Source: Henckelia pumila (Eukaryota; Streptophyta; Magnoliopsida; Lamiales; Gesneriaceae). Taken from it: DNA of 64,000 bases. Below, one piece after another: positions 12,227-26,122 of the stretch. The notes under the pieces were generated by a model. That model saw only the letters and a program-made list of their open reading frames with translations, was not told the origin of the DNA and did no database searches. Position 1 is the first letter of the stretch, and each line of letters opens with the position of its first letter. A program made the position numbers and the translations under genes. Location: positions 3,720,001 to 3,784,000 of the forward strand of contig NC_133121.1 in the NCBI RefSeq assembly GCF_033568475.1, read 5' to 3'.

Positions 12227-12283
12227 ATATTTTTTTTTTGGACAATACCTGTTCATGCATATATATAATATCGAATTGTGCAT

Positions 12284-14713
12284 ATATTGAATAACATATA
12301 GACGGGCAATACTCCCACCCTAACAGCTCAAAAAAATCACTAACATGCATAGATATATATAGCTGCAAAAATGATGGATTTGATCTCGACAAGAATTGGT
12401 AGCTTGAGTGTGAATATTTGTCCCCACTGCACGTTCTAGCTTGTTCTAGTTAATAGATAACCTACGCATGCCCATTGTTTGGTCCGAGACTAATATTTGC
12501 AGCCTAAGGAAACTAATATTTGACAAAAATATACCTACGCGTAGATGAGATTAGCGATTGAGCACATACGATATATGTATATTAAATAAAATTATACAAA
12601 TAAAAAAAATAAAATTATACAAATAAAAAATTGAAGAAGAAAAATAATAGAAAAATATCTGGAGTCAGAAAGAAGTATGAATGAGACAGCATAGAGATTG
12701 TAATTTTGCTTTTTACCTTTTAAAGAATGTAAATAAATGTGTATTTTTAAAAGGTTGGTTATATAATTTGACATTGGTATTATGTTGACGGACTAACAGT
12801 AATACAGATACTTCAAGTTTTATACATAGTATATGGAATATTAATACGTTTACACGTGATTAAGAGGTGGGAGAGATGTTGGAGTTAAAAAAAAAACACT
12901 ATAATCTATGAAGCCATCTTATTATTTGATTATAATTAATTTATCCATTTTTTTCCGAGGAGTTAATCAAACTAATTTAATTTAACACATATTTTAAGTA
13001 AATTAAGGAAACAGACCGATTAAATTGCCTTAGAGAATGAGCAAGCTAGCTTGATAAAAGTATATATTTAAAATCTTAATTACGTTGAATAACAAATGAA
13101 ATAAATTTTAACTTTTTTTATGAAAAACATTAATATTTGAAATGTTTAATCCCTCTAGAAATACACACAGATTAATTAACTTATTTATGAAAAAAAAATT
13201 AAAAAAAAGAAATTAATTTGTGCGACCTTACCTTGAAAAATAAGTCAAGGATGTATGCGTAAAAATAATTTGTTGCGAAGAAGTGATACTGAGGAAATAA
13301 AATCGAGTTTGCTTTCATGAAATTAATTAATTAATTAATAACTAAAATGATAAATAATTTAAAAGGATTACGATCACTCAAGTTTGATTCCCGCTGGATA
13401 CGGATATATAGTTTTTCTAATTTGTTTAGGTAGATTTAGAAGCTATTCGACGTAAGTAAGCTTCATGTCCACGTTCAAGTCCTGTATTTACTAATTGTAT
13501 CCGAATATTTTATTAATAATTATCCGATGCATTTATTTTTCTTACCAAACCTTGAAGCATTATAGGCAATATAACCGGAATATTTTAATATTATATGTTT
13601 TAGTTGAATATTTATTTTTTATTTAAAAATATAAGTTTCTAAATAACATTTTTTTTATAAAATAATCATTTTTTTTTTGTTTTTAGAACAAAATCTTGAA
13701 TTTGAAAAAAAAAAATCGGAAATTTTCTCTCCCTATCCGATTAGATTTTGAATGCTTGGGATCCCAAATATTCGAATCTCGATATGTGTCGGGTACGGGA
13801 TCGCGAGAAAAAAAATTCTCCATTTCTTTTCAGAACAAAAATTGGATAGGGGGTTACATGAAGGATCCCGACCCCATTCCACCTCTAATTGTACTTGTAC
13901 TTTAAAAAAAAACACGAATAATAAAAAAAAATATTGAAACATCCTTGAAGCAGACACGAAAAATAGTGTCCGATTCAGATTTTAAATTATATGATTATAT
14001 AAAAGTGCATTAAAGACAGCCATCAACTTTAAAGTAGATAATCAAGTGTGAATATAATATGCTATGTCTTTGTGCAACATCACTTGTGACATGTAATCCA
14101 TTTAAGTTTATAGATGTATTTATGATAGAACACCAATTATGTATAGGTGCAATAATTTCTCATCACATGCCTATTAGGTATTTGATATTTCTTCCCTTTC
14201 CTTTAAGCAATTGAAAGTAAATCTTGTGGAGGAAATAATACACACACGCATCCACAAGACCCAGCTACATCATCAGTGTCCATTATCTACATACATACAT
14301 ATATCACATATTGAATATGATTGAAATGTTTTGAGTACAAAATGACATAATAATTGGTAAACAATAATATATTTATTTTGATTAATTAAAATGGAATAAG
14401 ATGGTGAATTACAGTTCATTTTTTTTTAAATACATAAGGAATATAAATGAAAACATTTCGACTGTTTTTTTCCTCCTACCAAATACTCAAAGTAAGTAAA
14501 TGCGCCCAGTTATTTAATGAAGATAAACCATACAATAACAAAATGATGTTGTCTGCTCTCACTGGAAAATCTCGATTTAAAGAGAACACAAAAAGAAATA
14601 AAAAAATGGAGAGGAAAACATAATGCTGGCATCAATTATACAATATACCGATCAAGGTTAATTTCCCGCTCCATAATCATTTATTTTTCTTCTGTAAAGC
14701 CAGGACCAGCATG
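12284..14713. other. Intergenic stretch with a hAT-like end
   Basis: This is AT-rich sequence with no recognisable gene. Around 13740-13886 lies GC-richer sequence with GGGATCCC/GATCCCGACC words that ends in CCACCTCTA. Inverted, that is TAGAGGTGGAATGGGG, similar to the ends of the hAT-type elements elsewhere in the window. No matching left end or target duplication was found. The final part is probably the 3' UTR of the minus-strand gene ending at 14714. Confidence 0.35.
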
Positions 14714-17700
14714 TTACTTAGGTCGTCTGCGGTAGGGATAAAACATGTTGTCGAGATTCTGCTTTATTTGGTTCCCTACTTTGCGAGCGTTCTTGACTAC
14801 ACCATTTGCAACGAGGTTCGCATTCCGAGCAAACCTACATAGATAAACATCAGAATATACATAGATCACATTTGATGTACGTTGAATGGAAAACTGTTAC
14901 TTCATTTTTTAACTTGGCTAGAAAGCATTACAGATAAACGCGTGGGCAATGAGAAAGCCAAAATGTTTAGACCATTTACCCAGCCTAAACATATTGTGTC
15001 GTACTATGATGCCAAAAGGGGAACAAAAATGGGGTACCTGTTCAAAAAATCATCCCCAGTTGATTGAGCTGGTTTATGAGATCGACGTTGTGGCAAACTG
15101 TTACCATCTGTGGCAAATGATACCAAATTACCTTGAATTTACTCGAGGGGACAAACAGCATTAACCAATCAAAATTAACTGAGAAAAGCCATTGATTTTG
15201 GCAGCACACTTGTACATCTTTACATGCCAATTTTGAGAAAATTTCTCTCTGTTCAACAGCGCACAGCTATTACCATTTGCATTTGTAATGAGCAGAGAAT
15301 GCAAGCCAATATGTGCTAGCATAAAAAGGTTAATAGTAATGCATCATTAGTATTTGAAACTGCAAAATTGCTACTATTCCCAGCATATAAGCTACATGTG
15401 GTTTTGAGCAAATATTTAAAGACGTTCACTTTATGCTGGTAAGCAACGCATCAAGACATCAAGTTCAAGGAAAAGCTCAGCTTCCAATCGGTGTTGTTCC
15501 CAGAAGTCAGAACTTGAGAATAAAAGTACAATTTCTTCTTGTCTCACTTTATTGGCAAATTCGTTTCTATTTGTAGATAAACCTATATTACTTTCTAGTT
15601 TGTTCATGTCAGAGTAGGACAACACCACTTTCTCCATTTAATGCCAAGCTGGAATATTTACAGGTGGAAATGGAACTCCTGGCATATACAAGTCACTAGA
15701 ATGCTCATACTAACTATTAAGGCCCATACATTGGTTGTAATTTGTAAAAGAACACTTCAGTATAAGCAAGCATATAGAGGATAATCACCTTCTTTAGTAT
15801 GAGTATGAGTATGATGAGTATGAGCAGATGCAGTCTCGGCCGTATTGACTCTTCGATCAACTAAAACCTGGAAACAAGGTTAATTATGTCAGCATGACTG
15901 TATCGGATCAAGAAGAGGCAACAATGGTAAGTTTCAAATGCCATGGCCGAAGTAGTCATAATGATTCAAAATATTACTCATTTTCCCTCGCAATAACAGC
16001 CATATCATTAACAGACATAATTGATGGATTATACGTGCTCGTGTTTGGATAAAGTGTATGCATCTGAAAGAGTCCACAGAGTGAATTTTATAATATCTAA
16101 ATTATCACTAAGATGCTCCAATTTGGTAATTCCAATAGACACGATAAATGACCAAAAAACAAACCACCGAAAAATGCCTTTCCACAAAGCATTGCAAGTA
16201 AAAAATATGTAACTTCCCAGTCCTGGGATTCGATAATTTCTCAATCCACTTTAAGCCCATATACAATCAAATGACACTTGTGTTCATTTTTTTAGCAAAA
16301 ATAATCAAATGTCGTAGAAAAATCACACTTCACTTGTATCTCTTTCTTGCTTGTAAGAATTTCCTGAACAATAAATAAAAATTTCAACCTTTGATTCTCA
16401 ATCTTAGGTCGATCTACTTGAATTTTCTTCATGCCGGCAAATATATAAACTTTACACTCTATGGACCCAAGAGGTCTAATCAAATTTCTCGAACATTTTA
16501 TATCATCAACCTGCTCAGCTATCAGTACCATAATTAGTTTAAGGTTGTTAAAATCGATTTATTAAAAACAAGTTCAAATGTCAATGCTATGACCATAGTA
16601 TTAAACACATTACTGAACCAGTAACATGTTCCACACGACTCAGCAAGTTTAATCAGACACTAAAGTATGCAAACAAATAGTTTAAAGCATCTTGTCAATC
16701 CGCACCATAAATTCAACAAGACACATATAAATAGATGAGAAAGTGAGATGTTGACCTCAAGACCAACACAAGCAGGTAATTCTGCTCGAGTCCCCTGACC
16801 ATTGGAAGCTTTATCTTTTTGGTCCACATAAAGTGAATAACCAACACAACCATATCTAAAATCTGTGATGCTCCTACCCTCTTCGGAAGCTTCCATCTCA
16901 GATTGTCCAACCATAAATCGCGGCACTGGTCATCAATGAAAAAGCACCATCAACTAAAAACATCAAGGTAAAGGGTGTTTTTCCCCATTTATCCAAACAT
17001 GCAATTGGCAGACAAGAAAAGTAGATGAGACATCAGGTTCACAAGGTCGAAACATAGAACTTGGCAAGCAGCAAAATGGGATGTGCATGTACAGTTGAAA
17101 CACATTTAGTAATTTACTTCAATCCATTTCTTATGACATGATATCTTCTGCCCATAAAGAACGCAGCCCAATTGCTGTAAAACATGCCAAGTCAACCCGA
17201 TGATTAAAACAAAAAGGAAAAATAAAAAAGAGTCATAATCAAGCAAGTGAAACGGGTAAAAAAAAACATAAAAATATGTAGTGTACCAACAAAACCAAGG
17301 AAGGGCATTCAATTGTCATGGTTATTAAACTTTAAGGTAAAATGTATGTCCCACAGATTTGTCACCAATCACGAAAACAATGATAATCCTACAGCCTAAA
17401 TGATGAGGATATTGAGAAACCAGATCATAGTTCAACTCACAATCATGCATCTACGGCCAAATTCCGAATACACAGTGTGTAAAACATAAGGCATACGCCC
17501 AGCAGCTGTCTGATACCTTCGGTAAAAGTGAATCACAATTACTAATTCAGCTTTACCAGTAAGATTAAACAAGTAAAATATCAAGAGTAAATGAACCCAT
17601 CTTTGATTACCACGGTCGTCTTCCGAACTTTATAGTTTGCAGTCATCAACTATCCAGACGAGTATTTCTCAAACCTATAACTATATTTATTGCTAGATAT

Positions 17701-18250
17701 AATAACACAAGAAAGACGTGAAATATGAACAAAGAAATCAGAAAATAAAGCCATCGAAAGAACCGTGAAAGAACTCCCACAAGACTAAAAAACAAAAAAA
17801 AATCACAAATACAATATTAATCCCAGGAAAAATAAAACAATTTTATGGCGATTAGCACAAACCCACAAACCCATTGTAATCCGAAAACACAGAAACACCT
17901 GAAATCGAATTAAATAATAATTAGGTTTCACCATTTGGAAGAGAACGGGTGAGACCCACACAAACAGGGTTGCGAGAATTGGCTTTCAAACGGGACGAAT
18001 AATAAAGGCAGCCCTTGCAAGATTTGGCCTTGTTCCCACTACTGCTGTTTGCCGTATCAGTATTCTTTGATGGCGATGAGTTGCTGCTTCCGTTTTCATT
18101 TTGTTTCATTTGATTGCTAACCGCAGAAGCAGCAACGGAAGAATCGATTGATTCATCCACCGATGATGCTCCCAATCGCATCTCTTCTGTGCTCGTTATT
18201 GTCTTGTCTACTCCTTCGTTGATTCTCTCTTTCTCCCCACCACCCTCCAT
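14714..18250 (-). CDS. Conserved plant protein of unknown function (DUF8204-type)
   Basis: Five coding exons, 18250-17932, 16925-16756, 15867-15789, 15107-15038 and 14834-14714, join with matching phases (1, 0, 1, 2) into 252 residues. I recognise the family by its conserved blocks but know no established function; I recall the label DUF8204. Residues 1-75 are low complexity. Next come CKGCLYYSSRLKANSRN and VCVGLTRSLPN, then EMEASEEGRSITDF, YGCVGYSLYVD, ELPACVGLEVLVDRR, a His/Thr tract (AHTHHTHTHTKE), a Pro/Arg linker and STGDDFLNRFARNANLV. The C-terminus is basic and ends FYPYRRRPK. The 70-nt fourth exon is easily missed: it needs the 3' splice site CACAG|ATGGTAAC rather than the nearer AACAG. 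The Cys pair in CKGC suggests possible metal binding, but this is inference only. Confidence 0.85.
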
Positions 18251-18392
18251 TGTGCCGTCCCGCTGTAGCTTTTCGATTAACTATTTGTTTTCTTGCGACT
18301 CCTACTTCGATTCGCTTACTACTAATTTCTCTTCGCCCATCCAATTCAATCGGATTAAAAAAGACTTTATTGACCGTCAAAAAAAAAAAAAT

Positions 18393-19376
18393 ATTTTATT
18401 GCATTTTTGGTCTTGTAATTTGCACATTTTACATTTTTTCCTCTTAAAAGTAAATTTGTAATTTTAGTTCTGTAACTTGCATTTTTTTTCATTTTTGGTC
18501 CTATTAACATTGAATTCACATTTTTAATCATGTAACTTTCATGATTTTTTCACTTTAAGCCCTGTTAACATTGAATTTACAATTTTAGTCCGGTAACTTG
18601 CATTTCTTTTCATTTTTAGTCTCTTTTACATTGAATTTTTATTTTTTTAATCTTGTAACTACCATATATTTTTATTTGTAGTCATATTATCGATGAATTT
18701 ATATTTTAAATTTAATAATTTCATATTTTTTATATTTTTATTCATAATATATTGTTATTCACATATTTTAAAACTTTTAGAATTTCAATGAATCAAAAAA
18801 ATTTAACTAAAAATTATTCAAATTTTTTTACACTAAATATCATCTTATAAAATACATAATATAAATAAAACTATTAAACTAATGTTAATCATGTTTTTTT
18901 AGGTTTAGTTTTGATATATAATTTATAAGTGTAAAGTTTTTTTGAATAATTTTAGTTGAATTTTTTATTTAATTCATTTAAATTTTAAAAGTTTTAAAAT
19001 ATGTGAATAATAATATATTATGATTAAAAATATAAAAAATATAAAATTTATTGAAGAAAAAATATAAATTCATCGATAATATGACTAAAAATAAAAATAT
19101 ATGAAAGTTACAAGATTTAAAAAATGAAAATTCAATTTAAAAGAGAATAAAAATGAAAAAAAATGCAAGTTACCGGACTAAACTTGTAAATTCAATATTA
19201 ACATGACATAAAGTGAAAAAATCATGAAAGTTATAGGACTAAAAATGCGAATTCAATGTTAATAAGACCAAAAATAAAAAAAGAATGCAAGTTACAGGAC
19301 TAAAATTGGAAATTTATTTTTAACAGAACAAAAAATAGAAAATGTGCAAATTACAAGACCAAAAGTGTATTTTTCC
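18393..19376. repeat. Long foldback (hairpin) element, about 1 kb
   Basis: The left arm (about 18393-18840) and the right arm (about 18930-19376) are near-perfect inverted copies. The left begins TTTTTGGTCTTGTAATTTGC and the right ends GCAAATTACAAGACCAAAAG. Each arm is itself made of several diverged tandem units that contain CTGTAACTTGCATTT and TTAACATTGAATT. About 90 bp separate the arms. The element begins about 140 bp upstream of the ATG at 18250 and so lies in that gene's promoter. It looks like a foldback MITE; the superfamily is not clear and no target duplication was fixed. Confidence 0.75.
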
Positions 19377-20600
19377 ATTGCATTAGCCTCCTCATACTTT
19401 ATGCATTTTCTATTTTCCGCTCTCGTCAATAAAAAAAAAACAAAAAACTATTGTGAGACGACGTCACGACTCACGTATCAATTTTAAGAGAAAAATCTCA
19501 TAGATCACTCATAGGAAAAAATTATTTTTTATACTAAAAATATTATTTTTTATTATAAACATAAAACGTTAAACGAATAAAAATCATCTACAAAACTACT
19601 CAAAAACAAATATAGAAAGTTGATAATAATTGAGGGAAATGAATGTCAAATTACTAAATATAGGGAAAATATGTAAAAACGACACCTTGTGAATAAAGCT
19701 TCTCATTTAATTTTTAATTTAAAAATATGTAGAGATAGTTTTTCGTGCTCTTTGGGATCACGAATTACATTTATTACCCTTAAAATCTTTAAAATTTAAA
19801 TTGCGTTTTAATTCCTAAAATATCAACTATACACCATTTCTTCTGATAATATCCACTCACACAATCAATGTTATGTGTCTACATATATTATTTGATATTT
19901 TAATGTACCTTAATATATTAGGTCTTTATGTAAACTTTATTGATAAAAAAAGTATAGAATCATCATCATTTCCCAAAAAAAAATATTATCATAAGGATTT
20001 ATCAAACATTTAAATGGGTCGAAATTCCGACCAATTGATATTCAAACCATAGTTTTACAATCAATCCGTACATTGACCAGAGAGTGTTTATGAGATTTTA
20101 TAAGAATCACTTCTTAGATTTTCGTTGCAAGCATGCATGTAAGTATTTTTTATTATTTGTAAATGTCAGTTTCAACTTCAACCTAAAACGGTTAGTCAAA
20201 AGCTAGAAGCAATAGTGTGATGTTAGTATTTTTGATTATTTGTGAATGTCAATTTCAACTTCAACCTATAACTGTTAGTCAAAAACTAGAAGCAATAGTG
20301 TGATGTTTTTTCAGGTTGGTGTGGGTTGTGGTCTATAATGAAAATGATCGATTTAATTATATAATCTAATATGATTCATTACATAATTGGATACTGATTC
20401 GTTATTTTTTAAAAATAGTTAAAACATACTGGCAGGATTACTGGTTTAGGCAAGAAGATAAAAAGAGTCCGTGGTAATCCAAGACTCGAACTTTTATCCT
20501 ATCCCATGGAGTAAAAACATTTGCCAAACAGCCACATGGGATAACATATTATTATGTTAATTTTGATTTTTTTTTTAAATTAAAGTATGCAGACAAGCTT
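19377..20600. other. Intergenic stretch before CPP1
   Basis: AT-rich sequence without a recognisable gene. It includes a tandem duplication listed separately and leads into the CPP1 promoter; the first untranslated exon probably starts near 20600. Confidence 0.4.
20139..20305. repeat. Tandem duplication, unit about 83 bp
   Basis: Two adjacent copies of about 83 bp share GTCA(G/A)TTTCAACTTCAACC and AGAAGCAATAGTGTGATG, with a few substitutions between them. The pair lies about 300 bp upstream of the probable CPP1 first exon. Confidence 0.7.
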
Positions 20601-22020
20601 CAAAAACCCTTGGTTTCTTCTTTGGGTATTACTTCCTATCCTTTTGCAATGACTTCCGCTTCTCCCATCTCTTTTGCATTTGTTTCATGATGATTATGAA
20701 TCTTTCTTGCTTCGTATCTTCTCTTCATTGCGGTAATTCAACTCTTTTCTTGTCGATTATCTATTTTTTGTTGTAATTTTCTTCCTTTTATGGTGTTTAA
20801 CTTTTTGTACTGTGGCTTTATCCAATTTTTTATAGCCGATTCGGGTTGTTAAGTGTTCTATGTTCATTTCTAAGTGGCTATTGCTGTTTTTGATTTTTCT
20901 TCGTATATGCTTGTCCATAACGAGGTCTAATAATTTGGGCTCTATTGCCTTTCTTGGCTTTAGCAAGAATGCCTTCATTCGGGATTTTATTTGATTGTTT
21001 CATTGTTTTGGTTGAGAATATTTGAGCAGGGCAAAATTTGTATTACTGTTTGGATATGTTGACTTGGATTTTTACATACCTTGTGGAAAACAGTATTACT
21101 GAAAGAAAGGAGGAAGAAAGGTGTAGATAGAAATAAACTACATTGTGCAGGAGAACGACCTTTCCGAGCAATTATGGAGAAAATGAAAAAAATAGGAGGA
21201 AGAAAATTGGGTGAAATGTCCTTTGATTACCGTGATATTCAAAAGGGGCTCTTGCAAAAAAACTCCCTACCCTACACTGATGTGCCGTGTGCGTATTTAG
21301 TGCTTTTGCTGCGTCTGTATGGCCTGTTAACCTTTTTATTCACCTTAAAAAAACTCAAACGACCTCCATTACCAATTAAAACTATAGGTCCATGTTTAAA
21401 CAGAAAGTAGATCACACAGAGAACAAAAGGATATCTTTTACATTTCAATGGTAAGGCAAAAGAGAAACTATTCAAGTTCCGTTTCTTCTTGTCTTTCTTG
21501 TTCCCAAGGTGGAAAAGAAGGATTTGGAGGTCCTGGGTTGGTGTACTTATCGTAGAAATAAGTAAGACCAAGTTAATTTGGTCCCTAGACCCTAAGTGTA
21601 CTCTGGGTTCGGTTAAAGAATTAAACCGAAACCCTTTCAATACAGCTTTTTTATTATCCACCAAATCCCAAATAAAGTTAATTTGGTCTGTAGCTGTTGT
21701 TGGAGATTATTGTTCTGGTTCAATATGATTATCTATTTCCTTATTTTCAATATGTAATACATCCATGTTTTTTAATGCACGTGGTTTATTCCCAGAGTTT
21801 TTAATATATCGACAAATTTGTGACTGGCGCTGGCCAATGACCATCGCCATATTCAATAACTATATATCTGTTATATATTAACATGAATTACTTTTGTCGT
21901 TGCACTAAAAAATGCTGAGCAATTTTTGTTTTGTTTTGGTGGATATTGCAGCATTTTACGTGTCTCCTAAATTGAAGTGCGACCGACGTTTGTAACAGTT
22001 TTTACCTGGTTAATTTTCAA

Positions 22021-23983
22021 ATGGCATCATCTGGTTTTACTTATAGCCCCTTAAGATATAGTCTTTATGGACCTAAAAGTGGTTCAGGACAGCATAATAA
22101 GAAAGTTGCCTCTCTTCCTAATATTGGGAGATTCAAGGACCCACTCTGTATGCAGAGGTACAAATTCTAATATACATGTCAAGTTCTTTCAGGCACAAAA
22201 TTTTATGATTGATGTGTCATCTTGATTTCATTTAGAAATGTTTTGGCCGGTTCAACTTGGAGATATAAACAACGCCATACTTTAGTGAAGTGTGCAATGG
22301 ATGCTTCCTTTGGTGATCTTACTAATGACTCTAATGGTAATCCCTGTAAATTTACTGGTTGACTATGGCGTTTTTTTTTATGGTTTAACATGTTTGATTT
22401 GTATTAACATGTTTTCCTTGCTTACGTTTTTAGCAGGAATTTGAATGTTTATTGTTATTTGCTTTGCATGATCAATTTATTGTAATCGGGAGTGACCTTC
22501 AAACTTATGCTTAATTAATTAGGTCCTGTCACCCTGATCTCTGGTTGTCTTGAACTTACAAACGGGGATACTTGACATCATTTATCTACTTCACTTGTGT
22601 TTATTTGACTATTATATCTATCAAACTTCTGCTATTTGCATACGCTAATGATTATAATAGGATTATTTATTGCTCAGAGTTTTACATTAACTGTTTAATT
22701 TGCTTTGCCGGAGAAGCTGTTGTTTCTGAATTTTTTTAGCTTTTCTTCCTTCTACTTGATACAGCTATATTTCCCAGAATTAATGTGAAGGACCCCTACA
22801 AGCGATTGGGAATTAGTAAGGAAGCTTCCGAAGAAGAAATTCAAGCTGCTAGGAATTTTCTAATACAAACATATGGAGGAGACAAAAATAGTGTGGATGC
22901 GATAGAATCAGCACATGATAAAATTATTATGCAAAAGTTCTATGAGAGGAAGAACCCTAAGATCAACATCAAGAAAAAGGCAAGAGAAGTAACACAGTCT
23001 CGATATGTTCAGGCTGTCACTTCCCGGTTTAGAACTCCAGCCACAAGCTTCATAATCAAAACTTCTGTTGCATTTATAGTGCTTGGTGTGCTCACATTAC
23101 TCTTTCCTACGGAGGAAGGTCCGACCCTTCAGGTTGCGATTTCTCTGATAGTCACAACATATTTCATTTTTGATCGGCTGAAGAGCAAATTGTGGGCTCT
23201 TCTGTATGGGTAAGCTCTACATGTTATTACTGAATTATATATGCCATATTTTGTGTCCGTTGTCAGTACAAAGAAAACATACGAAATCAATTTTGAAACC
23301 AACTTTTAAGTTTTGAAAATATTCATCCACGTGTATAGACTGTAGTAATTTAAAGTCCAGAAGACATGCACCTTGAGTCTTTGCTCAGGTTTTTCAGCAC
23401 CGCATTGCAACACCCAAGATTCTGCTTGCATCTTATTGTGAAGCCCAGTCTTGAGCATTAAAGGCTCAGGGCTGTTTTAAGAGCGCTTAGACATAAAAAA
23501 TATTGAATTCATGGTGAAATGCAAGACAACATTAATTCTGATTCGCTTGTTAAAAAATATCTTTGTTTTATAGTTCATTCAATAGTTTGTAAGATATATA
23601 TTAGGGCATGATGATGAATTTTTTTTGGATACTTTGAAGTTTGAATTGACCATGTGACCCCATAGGAGTGCCCTATGCGTTAGCGAGGCACATGTGTAAC
23701 CTTTCATTAGATCTCTACAATACCCAAGTTAGTAGTGTGCATGGTGCTTCCAATAACAATATATGCAACTAATACTTCCTTCGGGTCATCTGTTTTTGAT
23801 TTCGTGCTGAACTTGTTACTCGATTGGTTCAGGGTCGGAACTTTCGCTCTTTCATGGCTTATTGGAACGTTTTTGATGGTTTCTGTGATGCCACCAATAC
23901 TCAAAGGGCCCAGAAGTCTGGAAGTCACGACTTCATTGGTAAGCTACATTTTCCTATGGGTTTCTTCAACTTACCTTAGATGA
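22021..23983 (+). CDS. CPP1: CPP1/CDF1 chloroplast J-like membrane protein
   Basis: This gene encodes CHAPERONE-LIKE PROTEIN OF POR1 (also called CELL GROWTH DEFECT FACTOR 1). In Arabidopsis this plastid protein stabilises protochlorophyllide oxidoreductase. Four coding exons, 22021-22157, 22236-22336, 22765-23209 and 23833-23983, join in phases 2, 1 and 2 into 277 residues. The first 75 or so residues are Ser- and basic-rich and fit a transit peptide. A J-like region follows (NVKDPYKRLGISKEASEEEI ... YERKNPKI); it lacks the HPD motif that Hsp70 co-chaperones need, as is known for this family. Three or four hydrophobic segments come next (TSFIIKTSVAFIVLGVLTLLF, LQVAISLIVTTYFIF, FALSWLIGTFLMVSVM, SYIFLWVSSTYLR). 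A 5'-UTR intron of about 1.2 kb (about 20734-21950) is likely. The GTAAGC inside exon 4 at 23939 is read through, because the sequence after it encodes the conserved C-terminus. Confidence 0.9.
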
Positions 23984-24171
23984 TCATTTTTCTGTAACAT
24001 ACCCTATATCTTGACCCGATAGGCTATTTTTGTTTTATAATATTTCTGAAGTTTCAAGTGCTTTATATGCTTCCAGTAACATTGAGTGAGACATGATTCA
24101 GAGATTTGATGTACATCCTAGGTTGGGTTTCCATTCGCAAGTTCCTGATAATTATGTCCAAATCACGTTAA

Positions 24172-24208
<37 letters not shown>
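24172..24208. repeat. (AAT)n microsatellite
   Basis: About twelve uninterrupted AAT units. Confidence 0.95.
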
Positions 24209-25098
24209 TGGAGTAAATCTTACATAAAGTAAGACGAAAATAATGCCACATGCAAGGCGTGACATTGAAAACCTTGTGTTAAAAGCTTTATTATTAGGTG
24301 ATCTTCATATTCTTGCCTGATATTAAATATTTCTTCTATACAGTTTTTTTAAATAAAAATAATAATGCGTTCATTTTGTGTAAGATCTTTTATAAATTTT
24401 TATGGGCTTTTAAAATAATATTTGGATGAGAGGTGATATCTACAATAATATTATAGTAGAGATTTGAAATTACAATTATATTTTAACTTAATTTTCAAAA
24501 AATTATTAGGCAAATTATTCATTTTATACGATTTTTTTCTTTTTTACAAATATGTCACTCATTTTGTAGAATTGATATATCTATTGTGTTTTGTGACTAT
24601 TTTTTTAAAAAATAAAAATGTTATATTTTTTGTATTTTTTTAAATTTTATAATATAACTTTTTCGTTAAAAAAACGAACTGTACGAGCAAGCAACGTGTG
24701 CTGTGGAATAGCATTGGTCATTTAAATTCAGACAGGATTGTTAGTGAATTTAGGATAATTTAGAGTGTTTTTTTTTTTTTTGATATTTAAAATTGATTGA
24801 AATAAGATCATAAAAAAGGGTGAATATATATATATATATATTGTTTATTTAGTTTTAAAAAACCTTAACTAACACCTATCATATTCTTTGTTTAAAAAAA
24901 AATCTAAAAACCGTATTAATATGTTGAGTAAATTGATTCATTCAGCTTTCGTAAGTGAGTAAGATAATTTGATTGGGTAGAACCTTGAACAACCCAAATC
25001 TTGCAAACATCATCTTCCTTGATGTGATCCACAGATCACTGCTGATAGCTACATCGAACATGAAAGATGATTGATGTAATAGAAATGACAAACTAACG

Positions 25099-25129
25099 TT
25101 TTAATTTTAATTTTAATTTTAATTTTAAT
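25099..25129. repeat. (TTTTAA)n tandem hexamer
   Basis: About five consecutive copies of TTTTAA. Confidence 0.9.
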
Positions 25130-25845
25130 CGAATTCCAGTCGAGTTTGGAGTAATTGAAAAGCTTTAGTAGGGATGGCGAGCTAGAAAATAAGTTGGTGG
25201 GACATTTTACGAATGGTTGGATGTGCTTCTTGAAATTGAATGCGACTCTTATTCATAACGACTCGGAATGTTTCGGCCACAAACTCAATGGGTCGATTGT
25301 GGCCCGTGTAATGGTCACTTCAAACCTTAGATACCGCACTACTCCATTCTTGATTCTTGCCCACAACTTTGTCCATTATAAAAAGAAAATAGTGATTTTA
25401 TATATAATAATAATAATTGGGGGGTTGAAGTAAATTTTCGTGTAAAATGTTTAGATTCCATTGAGATAGGTGCTTATAAATTTTTTTTATAAAATATTTT
25501 AAACACTATTTTAATAATAAATATGTGTTTGAACAACAATTCTGTAAAAAAAAAAATTACAATTGAAAAGTAATATTTTTGTTTTTCCATCGAAACTTTC
25601 AAATCTAAAAACATAAAAAAAATGCATCTCATTTGTACATTATAAACTATACTCAAAGAACATTTTTTTAAAACATTTTTCAAAATGTTTTCCAAATACA
25701 TATTTTAAGTTGTTTTTAAATTTTTTTTAAAACATTATAAACTTTTTTTAATGTGACAGACGCTTAGAGCTAATTATATTAAAATTAAAGATTTTTTTGT
25801 GAGTTTTTTTTAATATATATTTAACTTTGGACTATGGTAATTGTT

Positions 25846-26122
25846 TAGGGGTGGTTCGGTACGGTATACCGCATACCATACCGAATATCGCATACCGTAC
25901 CGAAAATTTCAATACCGAAATTTCCGATATCGATATCTTATCGAAAATTTCGGTATACCGACATGCCGAAAATTCGAAAATCTTATACCGATACCGAAAA
26001 TTTCGGTACGGTAGCATACCGTATCGAAATTTAAGGTACACCGAAATTTTCGATATTTTTCGGTTTTTTTTGGGTACGATAAAAACAGTATGACAACATT
26101 TCGATATTTTTTGCAAGCCCTA
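25846..26122. mobile_element. hAT-like element made of CGGTAT/ATACCG words
   Basis: It starts TAGGGGTGGTTCGGTACGG and ends near GCAAGCCCTA, giving a short TAGGG inverted end. The body is dense with CGGTATACCG, CCGAAATTTCGG and related self-complementary words. The flanking 8-mers match poorly, so the target duplication is not demonstrated. The class assignment rests on similarity to the bounded elements elsewhere in the window. Confidence 0.5.

Noticed and set aside
21081-21728. Several open frames of 79-130 codons upstream of CPP1
   Set aside because: They overlap on both strands within the inferred 5'-UTR intron and show no conserved domain.
23939-23983. GTAAGC in CPP1 as a splice donor
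   Set aside because: The sequence after it encodes the expected C-terminus SYIFLWVSSTYLR followed by a stop, so the exon continues.
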